Program-made: the position numbers and the translations under genes
In this document: piece by piece, positions 16,601 through 24,954 of the stretch
Layout of the letters: each line of letters opens with the position of its first letter
Numbering within the stretch: position 1 is the stretch's first letter
The notes under the pieces: model-generated
The model's database searches: none
What the model saw: only the letters and a program-made list of their open reading frames with translations
What the model was told of the DNA's origin: nothing
Assembly (NCBI GenBank): GCA_023383815.1
Contig: JAHDYG010000007.1
Location: 62,001 to 126,000 of the forward strand
Direction of reading: 5' to 3'
DNA from: Rhodocyclaceae bacterium
GTDB lineage: Bacteria; Pseudomonadota; Gammaproteobacteria; Burkholderiales; Rhodocyclaceae
DNA: 64,000 bases

Positions 16601-17363
16601 CGCGCGGGAAACTCTCGACGAGCCGTTCCTGGATCCGGGCAAGTCCGGGCCTGCGGTACTCACCGATCGCCGCCTCCGGATCCCGCAGCAGGGCCTCCGA
16701 CAGCGTGCGCGGCACGGCGTCGAGGCCGAAGGCGCTGTAGTAGTCACGAAACTTGAACGCTCCGCCACGCAGGGCTCCGGAGAGCCTCAACCAGGCGTTG
16801 GGCACGCCGAGGCTGTCGGCCGCGATCAGGCCATGCATCGCGGACGCAAAGACGAACTCCGAAGCGCGGATCGCATCGAGGATCTCGAGCGCCGGCGTGA
16901 AGACGTCGATCACCCGCACGCCCGGCACCCGCCTCGCCAGCTCCGCCAGTTCCGGATGGTCGCGGTCCTTGTAGTGGGGAATCACCAGGACGCGCTGACG
17001 CTGTGCAGGCAACGCCCGCCCCTCGACCAGCAGATGCGCCAGCAGGCCGGGATCTCCGAGCACGAGATCGTCGGGCAGCCCCTGCACGGCGTCTCGCGTG
17101 AGGCGGCCCCGTACCGCGTGATAGTAGTGGCGGCTCGCGTGCGGGACGGGTTCGTCGATGAACCCGGAACCCCAGACGTGCACCCGGTGAGTCCAGAAAC
17201 GTTCCTTCAGGCGCTGCATCAGGCTGCCCAGTGCAAGGACGTCGCAGCGTTCCGGCGGCGCCCATACGATCTCGCGCCCGGACACGCGAGCGCAGATCAG
17301 CGGCGACAGGACGTCTCCGAAGTTCGGCTTGGAACTCGCCCAATGCACCGCCAGCGGCTTCAC
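16593..17363 (-). CDS. Polysaccharide pyruvyl transferase family protein (ExoV-like)
   Basis: A 256-residue protein of the polysaccharide pyruvyl transferase family: WASSKPNFGDVLSPLI at the N terminus, then VLALGSLM, VHVWGSGF, LVLGDPGLLA, VLVIPHYKD and FASAMHGLIAADSLG. These enzymes move pyruvate from phosphoenolpyruvate onto a sugar as a ketal, giving the glycan a negative charge. The GTG at 17363 overlaps the upstream stop (GTGA) and begins the homology, although the frame is open to 18299. The neighbours place it in envelope glycan modification. Confidence 0.82.
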   Translation of the reverse strand: MKPLAVHWASSKPNFGDVLSPLICARVSGREIVWAPPERCDVLALGSLMQRLKERFWTHRVHVWGSGFIDEPVPHASRHYYHAVRGRLTRDAVQGLPDDLVLGDPGLLAHLLVEGRALPAQRQRVLVIPHYKDRDHPELAELARRVPGVRVIDVFTPALEILDAIRASEFVFASAMHGLIAADSLGVPNAWLRLSGALRGGAFKFRDYYSAFGLDAVPRTLSEALLRDPEAAIGEYRRPGLARIQERLVESFPRDV

Positions 17364-19093
17364 GCTTCCTTCCCGACCAGGATGTCTTCCATCACGAGGT
17401 ACTGCAGATCGCAGCCGAAGAACATGTTCAGCGCGTCGGCGGGCGAGCAGATCATCGGTTCGCCGCGGCGATTGAGCGAGGTGTTGAGGACCACGCCGTT
17501 GCCGGTGAGCTTTTCCAGTTCGACCATCAGGTCGTAATAGCGCGGGTTGAACTCGCGCCGCAGCACCTGCGCCCGGGCAGTGCCATCCTCGTGCACGACC
17601 TCGGGCACGCGCGTCTTCCAGGCTTCGGCGACCTCGAAGGTGAAGGTCATGAACGGCGCGGGGTGATCGGTCGCGAGCATCTGCGGGCCGACCGTGTCGA
17701 GCATGCTGGGGCAGAACGGGCGCCAGCGCTCGCGGAACTTGATCTGTGCATTGATGCGGTCGGCCACGCCGGCCGCACTCGGGCAGCCGAGGATGGAGCG
17801 CGCACCGAGCGCACGCGGGCCGAACTCCATGCGGCCCTGGAACCACGCCACCGGATGGCCCTCGGCGAGGAGGGCGGCGATCGTCGCCGGCACGTCCTCG
17901 AGCTTCTGCCAGCGCGGCTGCGCCGGGTGCTTCGCGCAGGCGGCGATGACCTCCTCGTTGGTGTAGGACGGCCCGAGATAGACGTGTTCCATCTTCTCGA
18001 CCGGTACGCCGCGGGCTACCGACACGTAGGCGGCGGCACCGAGCGCCGTACCGGAATCGCCCGAGGCTGGCTGCACGAACAGCTCCCTGACCTCGGGCCG
18101 TGCGATGATCTTCTGGTTGAGCTTGACGTTGAGCGCGCCACCGCCGGCAAACGCGAGCCGGCCGGTTTCGCGCAGGAGGTCGCCGAGATAGTGATCCATC
18201 ATCGCCAGCGCGAGATCCTCGAACAGCTTCTGCATGCTCGCGGCGTAGTGGATGTAGGGGTCGTCGGCGATGTCGCCGGCGCGCTTCGGCCCGAGCCACT
18301 CGACGAGCTTGGGCGAGAAGTAGTAGCCCTTGCCGCCTTCCTTGTAGCGGCGCAGGCCGATCACGTTCGCATACTCGGTGTCGACGATGAGTTCACCGTT
18401 CTCGAACCTTGCCAGACGCGAGAAATCGTACTTCGACGGGTCGCCGTAGGGCGCCATGCCCATGACCTTGTATTCGCCGTCGAGCATCTCGAAGCCGAGG
18501 TACTCGGTCAGCGCGCCATACAGGCCGCCGAGCGAATCCGGGTCATAGAATTCCTTGATCTTGTGGATCTTCCCGTTTTCGCCCCAGCCGAAGAAGGTCG
18601 TGGCGTACTCGCCCTTGCCGTCGATGCCGAGGATCGCGGTCTTCTCGCGGAAACCCGAGCAGTGATAGGCGCTCGAAGCGTGCGCGAGGTGGTGCTCGAC
18701 CGGCACGATCTCGGTCTTCGCCAGATCGAAGCCGAGCTGCTGCAGGCACCATTCGACGCGCTTCCTGTAGCGGTGGTAGCGGCGGTTGCCCAGCAGGATC
18801 GCATCCAGTCCGCGGTCGGGCGCATACCAGTAGCGCTTCGCGTAGTGCCAGCGCGCCGGCCCGAACAGGCTCACAGGCGCAAACGGAATCGCAACCGCAC
18901 TCACGTCGGCCGGGCGCAGCCCCGCGAAGTCGAGGCAGAACCGCGCCGATTCGTAGGGCATGCGGTGCTTGGCGTGCTTGTCGCGCACGAAGCGCTCCTC
19001 CTCCGCCGCCGCAACCAGCTTGCCGTCCACATACAGCGCGGCAGACGGGTCGTGCGTCAATGCACCGGAAAGGCCGAGAATGATCTGGGACAA
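17360..19093 (-). CDS. NodU/CmcH-family O-carbamoyltransferase (WapO-like)
   Basis: A 577-residue carbamoyltransferase. The N-terminal YrdC/Kae1-like ATPase fold shows ILGLSGALTHDPSAAL, PVEHHLAHASSAYH and ILGIDGKGEYATT; FAGGGALNVKLNQ and FQGRMEFGPRALGARS mark the second half. It uses carbamoyl phosphate and ATP to carbamoylate a sugar hydroxyl. In Pseudomonas aeruginosa a member of this family near msbA and LPS kinase genes carbamoylates core heptose, and the same neighbourhood here suggests that role. The start is TTG at 19093, backed by a GAGGTAA ribosome-binding site eight bases upstream. It is first in a three-gene unit. Confidence 0.85.
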   Translation of the reverse strand: MSQIILGLSGALTHDPSAALYVDGKLVAAAEEERFVRDKHAKHRMPYESARFCLDFAGLRPADVSAVAIPFAPVSLFGPARWHYAKRYWYAPDRGLDAILLGNRRYHRYRKRVEWCLQQLGFDLAKTEIVPVEHHLAHASSAYHCSGFREKTAILGIDGKGEYATTFFGWGENGKIHKIKEFYDPDSLGGLYGALTEYLGFEMLDGEYKVMGMAPYGDPSKYDFSRLARFENGELIVDTEYANVIGLRRYKEGGKGYYFSPKLVEWLGPKRAGDIADDPYIHYAASMQKLFEDLALAMMDHYLGDLLRETGRLAFAGGGALNVKLNQKIIARPEVRELFVQPASGDSGTALGAAAYVSVARGVPVEKMEHVYLGPSYTNEEVIAACAKHPAQPRWQKLEDVPATIAALLAEGHPVAWFQGRMEFGPRALGARSILGCPSAAGVADRINAQIKFRERWRPFCPSMLDTVGPQMLATDHPAPFMTFTFEVAEAWKTRVPEVVHEDGTARAQVLRREFNPRYYDLMVELEKLTGNGVVLNTSLNRRGEPMICSPADALNMFFGCDLQYLVMEDILVGKEA

Positions 19094-19131
19094 CGGCTTA
19101 CCTCATCAGGCCCCGCAGCCTTGGCAGGCGC

Positions 19132-19161
19132 CTGTTTTTGTCATGAAAACAGCGGAGTATA
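19132..19161 (-). promoter_or_regulatory. Putative promoter and small inverted repeat upstream of the carbamoyltransferase
   Basis: On the minus strand a TATACT box (19156-19161) lies about 65 nt upstream of the TTG start in the polA-carbamoyltransferase gap. The expected transcription start falls within an inverted repeat, CTGTTTT (19132-19138) and AAAACAG (19146-19152), with a 7-nt loop. That position would suit an operator. No convincing -35 box is seen. Confidence 0.35.
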
Positions 19162-19191
19162 CACGGGCAGGATCCGCCACGGCGACGCCAC

Positions 19192-21918
19192 TCAGTGTGC
19201 CTGATCCCAGTTTTCCCCAGCCCCGACCTCGACCAGCAAGGGCACCTTGAGTTCGGCCACACCGCCCATGCGCGCGGGCAGTTCCTGGCGCACGACTTCC
19301 AGCTCGGCGGCCGGAACTTCCAGCACGAGTTCGTCGTGTACCTGCAGGATCAGGCGCGAGCGCAGGCCGGCCTCCTTCAGCCATGCGGCGGTCGAGATCA
19401 TCGCGAGCTTGATGAGATCGGCGGCCGTGCCCTGCATCGGCGCGTTGATCGCGGCACGTTCCGCGCCCTGACGGCGGCCGACCTGCTGGGCGCGCAGGTC
19501 GGGCAGATGGAGGCGCCGGCCGAACACGGTCTCGACGTAGCCCTGTTCCTTTGCCCGCGCCCGCGTCTCGTCCATGTAGCGGGCAACGCCGGGGTAGCGT
19601 GCGAAGTAGCGGTCGATCCAGCTCTGCGCGGCGGCGCGGTCGATGCCGAGGTTCTTCGCCAGCCCGTGGGCGCTCATGCCGTAGATGAGACCGAAATTGA
19701 TGACTTTGGCGTAGCGGCGCTGCTCGCTCGTGACTTCTCCGGGCGTGACGCCGAACACTTCCGCAGCCGTCGCGCGATGGACATCCTCGCCACGGGCAAA
19801 GGCTTCGAGCAGGCGCGCGTCGTCCGACAGGTGGGCCATGATCCGCAGTTCGATCTGCGAGTAGTCGGCCGAGACGATGAGGTGCTCGCGCGGCGCGATG
19901 AACGCAGCCCGGATGCGCCGGCCTTCCTCGGTGCGGATCGGGATGTTCTGCAGGTTGGGTTCGGAGCTGGCGAGCCGCCCGGTCACCGCCACCGCCTGCG
20001 AGAAGCTGGTGTGCACGCGCCCGGTGCGCGGGTTGACCATGCGCGGCAGCTTGTCGGTATAGGTGCTCTTGAGCTTGGCGAGCCCGCGCTGTTCGAGCAG
20101 CAGCTTCGGCAGCGGATAGTCGTCGGCGAGCGTCTGCAGCACTTCCTCGTCCGTCGAGGGCTGACCGGTGGCGGTCTTCTTGACGACCGGCAACCCGAGC
20201 TTGCCGAACAGGATCTCGCCGAGTTGCTTGGGTGAGCCGAGGTTGAAAGGCTGCCCGGCCAGATCATGCGCCTCGCGCTCCAGCACATGCAGCCGCCGGC
20301 CCAGTTCTTCGGAGTGCTGGGCGAGCAGGAAGGCGTCGACGAGCACCCCGGTTCGCTCCATCTCGAACAGCACTTCGAGCGTCGGCATCTCGATGTCGCG
20401 ATACAGCGCCGCTAGCCGCGGCTCCGCATCGAGCCGCGGCGACAGCGCGCGGTGCAGGCGCAGCGTGACGTCGGCATCCTCGGCTGCATATTCGGTCGCA
20501 CGCGCGACGTCGACCTCGTCGAAGCCGATCTGCTTCGCCCCCTTTCCGCAAACCTCGGCGTAGGCAATCGTCTTCAGACCCAGGTGACGGGCGGCGAGCG
20601 AATCCATGTCGTGCGTCCTGTCGCTTTCGAGCACGTAGGATTCGAGCAGCGTGTCGTCAGCGATGCCACCGAGCCGGATGCCATGGTTCGCGAGCACATG
20701 GGCGTCGTACTTGAGATTCTGGCCGACCTTGCGACGGGCGTCCGACTCCAGCCAGGGCCGCAGCTTCGCCAGCACCTCGTCGAGCGGCAGTTGCTCGGGC
20801 GCATCGGCACCGCGATGCGCGAGCGGCAGGTACGCGGCCTCGCCCGGCTCGACCGCGAATGACATGCCGACCAGGCGCGCCGCCATCGGGTCGAGGCTCG
20901 TCGTCTCGGTGTCGAAGGCGGTCAGCGCGGCAGCTTCAATGCGCGCGAGCCAGTCATCGAAGGCCGCCCAGCTGCGGATCGTCGTATAGCGCCGCCCGGG
21001 GTCGCGCGGATCCTCGGGGACAGACCCCGGTTTCCGCTCAACGGAAACCGGGGTCTGTCCCCTATTTCCCTCGGAGGCATCGAGATCCCGCAGCCAGCCC
21101 CGGAACTCGAGGCGCTCGTAGAGTGCGCGCAACACCGGCCGGTCATCATCGCGTGCAGCCAGATCGGTCAGCGTCAGCGGCAGCTCGACGTCGGTCGCGA
21201 CGGTGACCAGCTTGCGCCCCAGGGGCAGGAACGCCAGGTGCCGGCGCAGGTTTTCGCCAACCTTGCCGCCGATCTCGTCCGCATGGGCAACGAGATTGTC
21301 GAGCGAGCCAAACTGGTCCAGCCACTTCACGGCAGTCTTGGGGCCGCATTTCTCAACCCCGGGAATGTTGTCGACGCTGTCTCCAACGAGCGCGAGATAG
21401 TCAATGATGCGTTCGGGCGGCACGCCGAACTTCAACCGCACCCCCTCCGCATCGAGCACCTCATCGTTCATCGTGTTGACCCAGCGCACGCCGGAGCGCA
21501 CGAGCTGGGTGAGATCCTTGTCGCCGGTCGAGATCACGACCTCCCAACCGGCTTCGAGCGCCTGGCGGGTGAGCGTGCCGATCACGTCGTCGGCCTCGAC
21601 GCCCTCCACGACCAGCAGTGGCCAGCCCTCTGCCTGCACACCCTCGTGCAGCGGCGCGATCTGGGCACGCAGGTCGTCCGGCATCGGCGGACGGTGCGAC
21701 TTGTACTCCGGGTACCAGTCGTCGCGAAAGGTCTTGCCCTTGGCATCGAACACGCAGGCACGATACTCTGCCGCGTATTCGGCCTCGAGCCGTCGCAGCA
21801 TCGAGAGCACGCCACGCACCGCACCGGTCGGCTCACCGGCCGAGTTGCGCAGATCGGGCAAGGCATGAAAGGCCCGGTAGAGATAGCTGGATCCGTCGAC
21901 GAGCAGCAGCGTGGGCAT
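19192..21918 (-). CDS. polA: DNA polymerase I
   Basis: A 908-residue three-domain polymerase. The 5'-3' exonuclease domain covers about 1-280 (LLVDGSSYLYRAFHAL, GDKDLTQLV, VGDSVDNIPGV). The 3'-5' exonuclease has AFDTETTSLDP, VGQNLKYDAHV and YAAEDADVT, so proofreading residues are kept. The polymerase domain has DYSQIELRIMAHLS (motif A), RRYAKVINFGLIYGMSAHGL (motif B) and LQVHDELVLEV (motif C). It fills gaps in repair and removes RNA primers. In the linker between the first two domains (about residues 283-305) the gene contains a 47-nt perfect inverted repeat that is translated in frame. It is transcribed alone, divergent from the LOG-family gene. Confidence 0.96.
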   Translation of the reverse strand: MPTLLLVDGSSYLYRAFHALPDLRNSAGEPTGAVRGVLSMLRRLEAEYAAEYRACVFDAKGKTFRDDWYPEYKSHRPPMPDDLRAQIAPLHEGVQAEGWPLLVVEGVEADDVIGTLTRQALEAGWEVVISTGDKDLTQLVRSGVRWVNTMNDEVLDAEGVRLKFGVPPERIIDYLALVGDSVDNIPGVEKCGPKTAVKWLDQFGSLDNLVAHADEIGGKVGENLRRHLAFLPLGRKLVTVATDVELPLTLTDLAARDDDRPVLRALYERLEFRGWLRDLDASEGNRGQTPVSVERKPGSVPEDPRDPGRRYTTIRSWAAFDDWLARIEAAALTAFDTETTSLDPMAARLVGMSFAVEPGEAAYLPLAHRGADAPEQLPLDEVLAKLRPWLESDARRKVGQNLKYDAHVLANHGIRLGGIADDTLLESYVLESDRTHDMDSLAARHLGLKTIAYAEVCGKGAKQIGFDEVDVARATEYAAEDADVTLRLHRALSPRLDAEPRLAALYRDIEMPTLEVLFEMERTGVLVDAFLLAQHSEELGRRLHVLEREAHDLAGQPFNLGSPKQLGEILFGKLGLPVVKKTATGQPSTDEEVLQTLADDYPLPKLLLEQRGLAKLKSTYTDKLPRMVNPRTGRVHTSFSQAVAVTGRLASSEPNLQNIPIRTEEGRRIRAAFIAPREHLIVSADYSQIELRIMAHLSDDARLLEAFARGEDVHRATAAEVFGVTPGEVTSEQRRYAKVINFGLIYGMSAHGLAKNLGIDRAAAQSWIDRYFARYPGVARYMDETRARAKEQGYVETVFGRRLHLPDLRAQQVGRRQGAERAAINAPMQGTAADLIKLAMISTAAWLKEAGLRSRLILQVHDELVLEVPAAELEVVRQELPARMGGVAELKVPLLVEVGAGENWDQAH
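21016..21062. repeat. 47-nt perfect inverted repeat inside polA
   Basis: Left arm 21016-21036 begins GGGGACAGACCCCGG, the loop CTCAA is at 21037-21041, and the right arm 21042-21062 is the exact complement, ending CCGGGGTCTGTCCCC. The arms are 21 bp and perfect. It falls in the linker between the exonuclease domains of DNA polymerase I and keeps the frame. It looks like a mobile palindromic repeat of the kind scattered in some beta- and gammaproteobacterial genomes (REP/RAYT-type). No second copy was found in this window. Confidence 0.85.
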
Positions 21919-22027
21919 GATGGGCGATCCTCTGAAACCATGGCGCCGCGCACGCAGTCCTACTCATGCGGCGCGGTGAAAAACCGGAACAGTACCGTAC
22001 AACCTTGCAGACAAGAACAAGACCCTC

Positions 22028-22747
22028 ATGAAAGACAAGCTCCCCGGCCGCATTCCGGCCAGCAGCGCGCACAGCTACAACGCGCGCGAATCCTGGCGCG
22101 TGTTCGGCATCATGGCCGAGTTCGTCGAAGCGACCGACCGCCTCAACGCAATTCGTCCCGCCGTGTCGGTGTTCGGCAGTGCCCGCACGCCACCCGACCA
22201 CATGTACTACCTCCTCACCGAGCGCATCACGCGCCTGCTGTCGGACGCCGGTTTCGCGGTGATCTCGGGCGGCGGGCCGGGCATCATGGAAGCCGCCAAC
22301 AAGGGCGCCTACTTCGGCAAGAGTCCGTCGATCGGGCTCAACATCCAGTTGCCGCGCGAACAGGGCGCAAACCCCTATCAGGACATCTCGCAGACCTTCC
22401 AGCACTTCTTCGCCCGCAAGTTCATGTTCGTGCGCTTTGCCTCGGCCTACGTCGTGATGCCAGGCGGGTTCGGCACGCTCGACGAACTGCTCGAAGCGAT
22501 GACGCTGATCCAGACCGGCAAGAGCCGCCGCATCCCGATCATCCTGGTGCACGGCCCGTTCTGGAAAGGTTTGCTCGACTGGCTGCGCGAGCGCCTGGTC
22601 AGCGAGGGCATGATCAACCCGGAGGATCTCGATCTCGTGCAGATCATCGACGAGCCCGAGCAGGTCGTGGAGGCGATCTTCAAGCACTACGAGACGCGCG
22701 GCTTCCTGCCGCTGCCCGAGGAACACGAACTGATGCTCAACCTGTGA
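22028..22747 (+). CDS. LOG-family protein (TIGR00730, nucleoside monophosphate phosphoribohydrolase-like)
   Basis: A 239-residue Rossmann-like protein. VSVFGSAR at about residue 45, ISGGGPGIMEAANKGA at about 78 and MPGGFGTLDELLEAMT at about 147 are the signature of the family once called lysine decarboxylase. Members cut cytokinin riboside monophosphate or other nucleoside monophosphates to base plus ribose phosphate. Substrate and physiological role in bacteria like this are not clear. It diverges from polA across a 109-nt gap. Confidence 0.85.
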   Translation: MKDKLPGRIPASSAHSYNARESWRVFGIMAEFVEATDRLNAIRPAVSVFGSARTPPDHMYYLLTERITRLLSDAGFAVISGGGPGIMEAANKGAYFGKSPSIGLNIQLPREQGANPYQDISQTFQHFFARKFMFVRFASAYVVMPGGFGTLDELLEAMTLIQTGKSRRIPIILVHGPFWKGLLDWLRERLVSEGMINPEDLDLVQIIDEPEQVVEAIFKHYETRGFLPLPEEHELMLNL

Positions 22748-22794
22748 GCACGGTCCACCGGGCCGGCCGCAGCTTCGGCCACCCGGCGCTCTGC

Positions 22795-22800
22795 TAGAAT
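22795..22800 (+). promoter_or_regulatory. Possible -10 box upstream of the DUF2782 gene
   Basis: TAGAAT lies 24 nt before the ATG at 22824, in the short gap after the LOG-family gene. The -35 region is poor. Confidence 0.35.
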
Positions 22801-22823
22801 CGGATCGACTACCGGAGAACACG

Positions 22824-23150
22824 ATGCGCCGCACTCTCTTCCTTGCCCTCTCGCTGGCGCTGGCTGCGCCGCTCGCCGCCCAGCAGCGCCCCCAGCTCGA
22901 ACCGCTGCCCGAGCCTCCACCCCCGCCCGGAGTCAGTGAAGATGCGTTCGAGCCCGAGGTGACGATTCTCAAGCGGGGCGAGGACACCGTCGAGGAATAC
23001 CGCCACAAGGGGCGCCTGTACATGGTGAAGGTCACGCCTCCGCACGGCGTGCCCTACTACCTGGTCGACCAGAAAGGCGACGGCGTGATGGTGCGTCAGG
23101 GTGCCAACCCGCCGCTGTCGGTGCCGATGTGGGTGCTCAAGTCCTGGTGA
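22824..23150 (+). CDS. DUF2782 exported protein
   Basis: A 108-residue protein with an N-terminal signal segment (LFLALSLALAAPLAA, cleavage near residue 20), a proline-rich linker and a small domain ending in PLSVPMWVLKSW. This matches the DUF2782 family, which in betaproteobacteria lies between polA and thrB. No function is established. The thrB gene starts 27 nt after its stop, so the two are probably co-transcribed. Confidence 0.8.
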   Translation: MRRTLFLALSLALAAPLAAQQRPQLEPLPEPPPPPGVSEDAFEPEVTILKRGEDTVEEYRHKGRLYMVKVTPPHGVPYYLVDQKGDGVMVRQGANPPLSVPMWVLKSW

Positions 23151-23177
23151 GCGATCGGCACCCGAACATCGAAGCTC

Positions 23178-24188
23178 ATGTCCGTCTTCACCCCAGTATC
23201 GTCCGACAGCCTTGCGGGCTGGCTCGGCCACTACGCGATCGGCCGGCTCGTCGACTTCGAGGGCATTCCGGCCGGCGTCCAGAACAGCAACTTCTTCGTC
23301 ACGACGACCCTGGGCCGCTACGTACTCACGCTGTTCGAGGCGATCCCGCGTTCCGAACTGCCCTACTACCTCTACCTGATGGCGCATCTTGCGCACCACG
23401 GCCTGCCGGTGCCGGCACCCATCGCCAACCGTGACGACGAATATCTCGGCACCTTGAGCGGACGCCCCGCCGCCCTTGTGGCCCGGCTGAGCGGACGATC
23501 GGACATGGCCCCCACACCCGCGCGGTGCGCGCGCGTGGGGGCCATGCTCGCCGGGCTGCATCTGGCGGGCCTGTCCTACCGGCGCCGCCAGTCGCATCCG
23601 CGCGGTGCCGAGTGGCGGTCGCAGACGGCTGCCCGCCTGCGACCGAGCCTTCCGGCCGCGGATCGCAGACTGCTCGATGCCGAACTGGCGTTCCAGGAAC
23701 GCCAGGACTACTCGCAGCTTCCCTGTGGCGTAATCCATGCCGATCTCTTCCGCGACAACGTGCTGTGGGACGGCGAGCACATCGGCGGAGTGATCGACTT
23801 CTATTTCGCCGGACACGACGTGTTGCTCTTCGATGTCGCGGTCACGGTCAACGACTGGTGTTCGACCGCCGATGGCGAACTCGACGCAGAGCGCTGCACA
23901 GCGCTGCTCGGCGCCTATCACGCCGAGCGGCCATTCACGGGCGCGGAGCGTACGTTCTGGCCGGCACTCCTGCGCGCCGCGGCCCTGCGCTTCTGGCTGT
24001 CGCGAGCCGAGGACTTCCACCTTCCGAAGAGCGGAGAGCTGGTTATGGTCAAGAACCCCGACGAGTATCGGGATATCCTGATTCGTCGCGCTGCGCACGT
24101 CCTTGAGCTACCGTCCGATCCGAATCCTGGCGTGGGCGGCGCCCGCGCTGTCGCGCCGAAGACCGGAATCCGACCCGATGCAAGCTAG
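23178..24188 (+). CDS. thrB: Homoserine kinase, choline-kinase-like type
   Basis: A 336-residue kinase of the second ThrB type (APH fold, unlike GHMP-type ThrB). AGVQNSNFFVTTTLGRYVLT at about residue 32, GVIHADLFRDNVLWDG at about 185 (catalytic loop) and GVIDFYFAGHDVLLFDVAVT (metal-binding Asp) identify it. It phosphorylates L-homoserine in threonine synthesis. The C terminus is about 20 residues longer than the last recognisable helix and overlaps the next start (24178). A short inverted repeat within the gene (23505-23545) lies under ordinary codons. Confidence 0.92.
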   Translation: MSVFTPVSSDSLAGWLGHYAIGRLVDFEGIPAGVQNSNFFVTTTLGRYVLTLFEAIPRSELPYYLYLMAHLAHHGLPVPAPIANRDDEYLGTLSGRPAALVARLSGRSDMAPTPARCARVGAMLAGLHLAGLSYRRRQSHPRGAEWRSQTAARLRPSLPAADRRLLDAELAFQERQDYSQLPCGVIHADLFRDNVLWDGEHIGGVIDFYFAGHDVLLFDVAVTVNDWCSTADGELDAERCTALLGAYHAERPFTGAERTFWPALLRAAALRFWLSRAEDFHLPKSGELVMVKNPDEYRDILIRRAAHVLELPSDPNPGVGGARAVAPKTGIRPDAS

Positions 24189-24954
24189 GCAACTTCCTCC
24201 CCAGCGCGGCTGGGCGTGGCTCGCCGAGGGCGTCCGCCTGTGGCGCCGCAACCCGCCGCTGCTGACCTTTGCGTCGTTCAGCTACCTGCTGATGCTGCTG
24301 GTGGCCAGTTCGATCCCGCTCGTGGGCCAGCCGCTGGCCTTCCTGCTGATGCCGATGCTCTCGCTCGGGGTGCTCAACACCTGCCGCGCAATCGACGAGG
24401 GGCGAAAGAGCGGGCCGGACATCCTGTTCTCCGGCTTTCGCAGCAACCTCGGCGCGCTGATGACGATCGGGGGGCTGTACCTGATCGGCAATCTGCTGGC
24501 GCTCTGGCTGAGCAGTGCGCTCGACGGCGGACTGCTGATGCGGTTGATGACGAGCGCCGAACCGCTCGGTCGCGACGAGATCACGCTTGCCGACCTCAGC
24601 TACTCGCTCGCGATCGCCACGGCATTGTCGACGCCGATCGTGATGGCCTACTGGTTCGCGCCCGCACTCGCCGGCTGGTTCCAGGTGCCGGCGAGCAAGG
24701 CACTGTTCTTCAGTTTCGTTGCCTGCGTGCGCAACTGGCGCCCCTTCGTCGCCTACGTCCTCGCGCTGACCCTGTTCGGCGCACTGCTTCCAGGGCTCCT
24801 GATCGGGGCCATCGGCGCGATCTCGCCCCTGCTGTCCACCCTTGCGCTGCTGATGATGCCGCTCGTCGTGATCCCGGTGATGTTCGCCAGTTTCTACGTC
24901 AACCTCCAGGACGTGTTTGCCCCCCCGACCATCGATGAGCGCATCGTCGACTGA
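24178..24954 (+). CDS. Integral membrane protein (BPSS1780-like)
   Basis: A 258-residue membrane protein with about six hydrophobic segments (near residues 25-45, 47-65, 95-120, 145-170, 195-220 and 222-245). RGWAWLAEGVRLWRRNPP at the start is typical of the BPSS1780 family common in betaproteobacteria. Function is unknown. The ATG at 24178 overlaps the thrB end by 11 nt; a start at 24103 would add a stretch without hydrophobic or family pattern. It overlaps the nadD start downstream. Confidence 0.75.
   Translation: MQARQLPPQRGWAWLAEGVRLWRRNPPLLTFASFSYLLMLLVASSIPLVGQPLAFLLMPMLSLGVLNTCRAIDEGRKSGPDILFSGFRSNLGALMTIGGLYLIGNLLALWLSSALDGGLLMRLMTSAEPLGRDEITLADLSYSLAIATALSTPIVMAYWFAPALAGWFQVPASKALFFSFVACVRNWRPFVAYVLALTLFGALLPGLLIGAIGAISPLLSTLALLMMPLVVIPVMFASFYVNLQDVFAPPTIDERIVD

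Noticed and set aside
23505-23545. Inverted repeat ATGGCCCCCAC / GTGGGGGCCAT with a 19-nt centre inside thrB
   Set aside because: It lies under ordinary codons of a conserved protein region, has no T-run and no promoter nearby; in such GC-rich coding sequence an 11-bp match can arise by chance.
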